Notes under the pieces: model-generated
Databases searched by the model: none
What the model was told of the DNA's origin: nothing
The model's input: the letters and a program-made list of their open reading frames with translations, nothing else
Program-made: the position numbers and the translations under genes
Part shown: piece by piece, positions 6,362-7,587 of the stretch
How positions within the stretch are numbered: the first letter of the stretch is position 1
Layout: each line of letters starts with the position of its first letter
Source: Marinilabilia sp. UBA5340
Lineage (GTDB): Bacteria; Bacteroidota; Bacteroidia; Bacteroidales; Marinilabiliaceae
Direction of reading: 5' to 3'
DNA length: 7,587 bases
NCBI GenBank assembly: GCA_002411085.1
Contig: DHQK01000096.1
Coordinates: forward strand, 32,139 to 39,725

Positions 6362-7492
6362 ATGAATGAATTATTGAAAGAGGCCCTAACCAGTCTTATT
6401 GTGATCCCCGTTGCAATAGGAATTTTACGCCTCATCTTCGGCCGTTCGATAATGTTCAGGATCAGCCTTCCGCTCGTAATCCTCATGATTTTCATTGCCT
6501 TTATTTCATCCATTGAAAGCATGATGGGTAAGACAATGGCTGCAATGGTAACCCCGGTGAATGTCGTTTTAGGAACTATCGTATTCTGGAATATTAACCG
6601 GACTCTTCGAAAGCCATTAGAAACGGCGATTAATCAACTCAATGAATTAGCAGAAGGGGATCTGGACATCAAGATTGACCAGACAAAGAGACAAGATGAA
6701 TTGGGGAGAATGAACAACTCCATATTCCACCTCTCATCCAACCTGAAAAGAATTATCAGTCAAATAGATCGAAATGCCTCCGGTTTACTCGCCGCCAGTC
6801 ATCAGTTAAGCAGTTCTTCAGAACAGCTATCGCAGGGAGCAACAGAACAGGCCAGTTCTGTAGAAGAAGTCTCCTCCACAATGCAGGAAATATCTGCCAA
6901 TATTGAGCAAAACTCTTTCAATTCATCTAAAACAGAGAAAATATCCACTGAAGCAGCTATGCGTATACAAGAAGTGGAAAGCAGGGCAAAAGAATCAATG
7001 AAAGCAAGTGCCGAGATTGCAGAGAAAATATCGATCATTAATGACATTGCCTTTCAAACGAACATTCTGGCACTTAATGCATCGGTAGAAGCTTCCAACG
7101 CAGGAGAACATGGTAAAGGTTTTTCGGTTGTGGCATCAGAAGTAAGAAAGCTGGCTGAGAGGACAAAACTTGCAGCAACTGAAATTGCCAAACTCAGCCA
7201 ACAAAGCCTTGAACTCACCAATGAAGCTGGTGCTCTACTGGGGGATACCATTCCACAAATCAGACAATCTACCCAAATGATTCAGGAAATAAATGCGGCA
7301 GGATCAGAACAAAGTTCAGGGGTTGCTCAGGTTACCGGAGCCATGCAGCAATTCAATGACATCTCGCAACAAAATGCAGCTTCAAGTGAAGAACTGTCAT
7401 CCAGTGCAGAAGAACTTGCGAACCAGGCGGAACAATTAAAAGAGATCATTGCCTTCTTTAAATCTGAAATTCTGGAAGCACCTCAGCAATAG
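6362..7492 (+). CDS. Methyl-accepting chemotaxis protein without an extracytoplasmic ligand domain
   Basis: This 376-residue chemoreceptor should signal through CheA/CheW to the motility system from the inner membrane. Three hydrophobic segments are visible near residues 11-27, 32-50 and 60-78. Basic residues between the first and second (Arg23, Arg28, Arg33), an acidic N-terminus and a short loop with Glu52/Lys57 favour an N-out topology with the C-terminus inside. A HAMP domain follows near 76-130, including the DELG motif at 112-115. The long helical signalling domain spans about 131-370, with the conserved hairpin tip near 227-256 (IAFQTNILALNASVEA, then AGEHGKGFSVVASEV). At the position of E. 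coli Tsr Arg388 this protein has Asn246. Candidate methylation stretches lie near 157-178 and 312-333. There is no CheR-docking pentapeptide at the end (EAPQQ). No periplasmic or PAS-like sensor domain is present. The ATG has no clear Shine-Dalgarno sequence. No other chemotaxis genes lie in the window. Confidence 0.94.
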   Translation: MNELLKEALTSLIVIPVAIGILRLIFGRSIMFRISLPLVILMIFIAFISSIESMMGKTMAAMVTPVNVVLGTIVFWNINRTLRKPLETAINQLNELAEGDLDIKIDQTKRQDELGRMNNSIFHLSSNLKRIISQIDRNASGLLAASHQLSSSSEQLSQGATEQASSVEEVSSTMQEISANIEQNSFNSSKTEKISTEAAMRIQEVESRAKESMKASAEIAEKISIINDIAFQTNILALNASVEASNAGEHGKGFSVVASEVRKLAERTKLAATEIAKLSQQSLELTNEAGALLGDTIPQIRQSTQMIQEINAAGSEQSSGVAQVTGAMQQFNDISQQNAASSEELSSSAEELANQAEQLKEIIAFFKSEILEAPQQ

Positions 7493-7495
7493 CTG

Positions 7496-7569
7496 AGCCG
7501 ATGGGCGGATTTGAACCGCCGACCTGCTGTTTACGAAACAGCCGCTCTAACCAACTGAGCTACACCGGC
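7496..7569 (-). tRNA. trnT: tRNA-Thr, anticodon CGU
   Basis: Read on the - strand, 74 bases fold as a full cloverleaf. The acceptor arms are GCCGGTG and CATCGGC, all seven pairs with one G-U. The D arm is GCTC/GAGC, the anticodon arm is GCTGT/ACAGC around the loop TTCGTAA, and the T arm is GGCGG/CCGCC around TTCAAAT. The anticodon CGT (bases 7533-7535) reads ACG codons for threonine. The discriminator base is U, and the next bases are CAG, so CCA is not encoded and must be added by the nucleotidyltransferase. The variable loop AGGTC is of the short type. The tRNA 3' end lies 3 bases from the stop of the chemoreceptor gene, which converges on it, so there is no room for a separate terminator between them. 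Confidence 0.97.
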
Positions 7570-7587
7570 AAGAAGGTTAAGGCTGAG

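Noticed and set aside
7570..7587. Possible start of a second tRNA or other RNA gene at the right edge
   Set aside because: Only 18 bases remain beyond the tRNA-Thr 5' end, and they show no recognisable tRNA arm.

Overview
The window looks like ordinary chromosome from a Gram-negative bacterium, most likely Bacteroidota or a close relative such as Balneolota/Rhodothermota. The basis is a moderate-to-low GC content with very AT-rich spacers, mostly absent Shine-Dalgarno sequences, a TAnnTTTG-type -7 box before one gene, a tRNA without an encoded CCA end, and the style of the proteins. This placement is inferred from general features, not from a marker gene.

Layout from left to right. (1) Bases 1-132 hold the C-terminal end of a + strand membrane protein. 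(2) Bases 136-5883 hold a compact - strand operon, read right to left, encoding a complete tripartite RND efflux system: a lipoprotein outer-membrane channel (4483-5883), a periplasmic adaptor (3281-4453) and a 12-helix inner-membrane pump (136-3249). The gaps are 29 and 31 bases. The pump gene converges on the partial gene with only 3 bases between their stops. (3) Bases 5884-6361 are a 478-base AT-rich divergent spacer with a near-identical pair of 16-base direct repeats exactly 60 bases apart, a small hairpin, a G-rich tract, a C8 tract and a candidate -7 box. (4) Bases 6362-7492 (+) encode a methyl-accepting chemotaxis protein with three predicted membrane helices and almost no extracytoplasmic part. 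(5) Bases 7496-7569 (-) are a tRNA-Thr with anticodon CGU, starting 3 bases after the chemoreceptor stop.

How the genes work together. The three efflux proteins should form one envelope-spanning pump: proton-driven permease, adaptor, and outer-membrane exit duct. Substrate cannot be read from sequence. The pump has the TM4 Asp-Asp pair but Asn-Asp where AcrB-type pumps have Lys-Asn in TM10, and it lacks the AcrB-type FGF switch loop, so a classical multidrug role should not be assumed. No regulator gene lies in the window. The chemoreceptor is divergent from the pump and could share control through the spacer, but nothing shown here proves a functional link.

I found no convincing undescribed system. 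The most noteworthy points are the unusual chemoreceptor (no ligand domain, Asn at the position of Tsr Arg388), the paired repeats in the spacer, and the non-canonical TM10 motif of the pump.
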